A program made the position numbers and the translations under genes. A stretch of DNA of 5,088 bases from Caldifarciminota bacterium (lineage in GTDB: Bacteria; Hydrothermota; Hydrothermia; S141-80), in the NCBI GenBank assembly GCA_015490255.1, contig WFYF01000019.1:1-5088 (forward strand), given 5' to 3'. The notes below the pieces were generated by a model. It was given only the letters and a program-made list of their open reading frames with translations, searched no databases and had not been told where the DNA came from. Below, piece by piece: positions 4,754-5,088 of this stretch. Each line of letters starts with the position of its first letter. Positions within the stretch are counted from its first letter, which is position 1.

Positions 4754-5088
4754 GCTGCGAAGACCGCTGAATCCGGTGGTGCGGGTGCTGGCCCGGACCG
4801 GAGTTTCCCCTGACTTGCTTACCTTTCTGGGGCTTGTGTTCACGGGCGGGGTGGCGTGGCTGTATGCCCGGGGGCTCTTCCCCCAGGCGGGGCTGGCGCT
4901 GTTCGCCGTGGGACTGTTTGACACGCTGGACGGGCAGCTTGCCCGGGCCTCCGGACGGGAGACGCGCTTTGGTGCGCTGCTGGATTCGGCGCTGGACCGG
5001 GTGGCAGAGGCTCTGCTGTTCGGGTCGTGGATGTATGTCTTTCGGGAGAATTTTGCCCTGGTAATCTGGCTGTTTGCGGGCTGGACGG
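4731..5088 (+). CDS. CDP-alcohol phosphatidyltransferase, N-terminal part (runs off right edge)
   Basis: Integral membrane enzyme that transfers a phosphatidyl group from a CDP-linked donor to an alcohol acceptor in phospholipid synthesis (family of PgsA, phosphatidylserine synthase and phosphatidylinositol-phosphate synthase). The complete signature D-x2-DG-x2-AR-x8-G-x3-D-x3-D is present: D64, D67-G68, A71-R72, G81, D85, D89. Upstream are the usual amphipathic segment LRRPLNPVVRVLARTGVSP (9-27) and a hydrophobic first membrane helix (about 29-45), followed by a second (about 50-63). Further hydrophobic segments begin before the edge. The acceptor alcohol cannot be told from this fragment, so no symbol is given. 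No ATG fits this frame: the ATG at 4750 is out of frame and stops after six codons. TTG at 4731 is preferred because GGAG (4718-4721) lies 9 nt upstream, making a 23-nt overlap with rsmI; TTG at 4725 or GTG at 4743 are possible. 119 codons are visible. Confidence 0.88.
   Translation, partial: MSSTVRDELRRPLNPVVRVLARTGVSPDLLTFLGLVFTGGVAWLYARGLFPQAGLALFAVGLFDTLDGQLARASGRETRFGALLDSALDRVAEALLFGSWMYVFRENFALVIWLFAGWT

Noticed and set aside
2432..4924. Further long minus-strand open frames (2432-3592, 3388-4518, 4013-4924)
   Set aside because: They lie opposite well-supported genes, have low-complexity Pro/Arg/Gly-rich translations, and lack plausible starts or motifs.
1..5088. tRNA, rRNA, CRISPR array, insertion sequence, attachment site or intrinsic terminator
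   Set aside because: No repeat-spacer pattern, terminal inverted repeats, cloverleaf-like segment or GC hairpin followed by a T-run was seen. Almost all of the window is accounted for by protein-coding genes.

Overview
The window looks like a bacterial chromosome segment of moderately high GC. One rightward gene cluster fills nearly all of it, with one divergent gene cut off at the left edge. Bacterial origin is supported by an RsmI-type 16S rRNA methyltransferase, sigma70-like promoter hexamers with 17-bp spacers, and AGGAGG-type ribosome binding sites. The gene set (two-subunit 2-oxoacid:ferredoxin oxidoreductase, short RsmI, CDP-alcohol phosphatidyltransferase) would fit an anaerobic or thermophilic lineage such as Chloroflexota/Anaerolineae. 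That placement is a low-confidence impression, not something the bases prove.

Layout. Positions 1-334 (minus strand) hold the N-terminal 111 codons of a KAP-family P-loop NTPase. Positions 335-506 are a divergent intergenic region with two well-formed back-to-back promoters: TTGACA-N17-TATAGT leftward and TTGACA-N17-TATACT rightward. Their -35 boxes are only 10 bp apart. From 507 onward there are five plus-strand genes with almost no intergenic space: korA (gamma-alpha fusion, 646 aa), korB (317 aa), a receiver-like/DHp-like protein of 224 aa, rsmI (226 aa, short form), and a CDP-alcohol phosphatidyltransferase cut by the right edge. Junctions are an 11-nt gap, a 1-nt overlap, a 14-nt overlap and a likely 23-nt overlap. 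No terminator is visible between the genes, so one transcript from the rightward promoter is the simplest reading.

How they work together. KorA and KorB form one enzyme: TPP and a single [4Fe-4S] cluster sit on KorB, and the CoA-acylating 2-oxoacid chemistry is coupled to ferredoxin. The third gene is the unusual one. It joins a degenerate response-regulator receiver domain to a histidine-kinase dimerisation/H-box helix pair but has no ATPase domain, so it cannot autophosphorylate and looks like a phosphorelay intermediate, decoy or dimerisation adaptor. The last two genes (rRNA methylation, phospholipid head-group transfer) are housekeeping functions with no obvious biochemical link to the oxidoreductase. 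The best candidate for something under-described is the REC-DHp stub and its coupling to the oxidoreductase genes.
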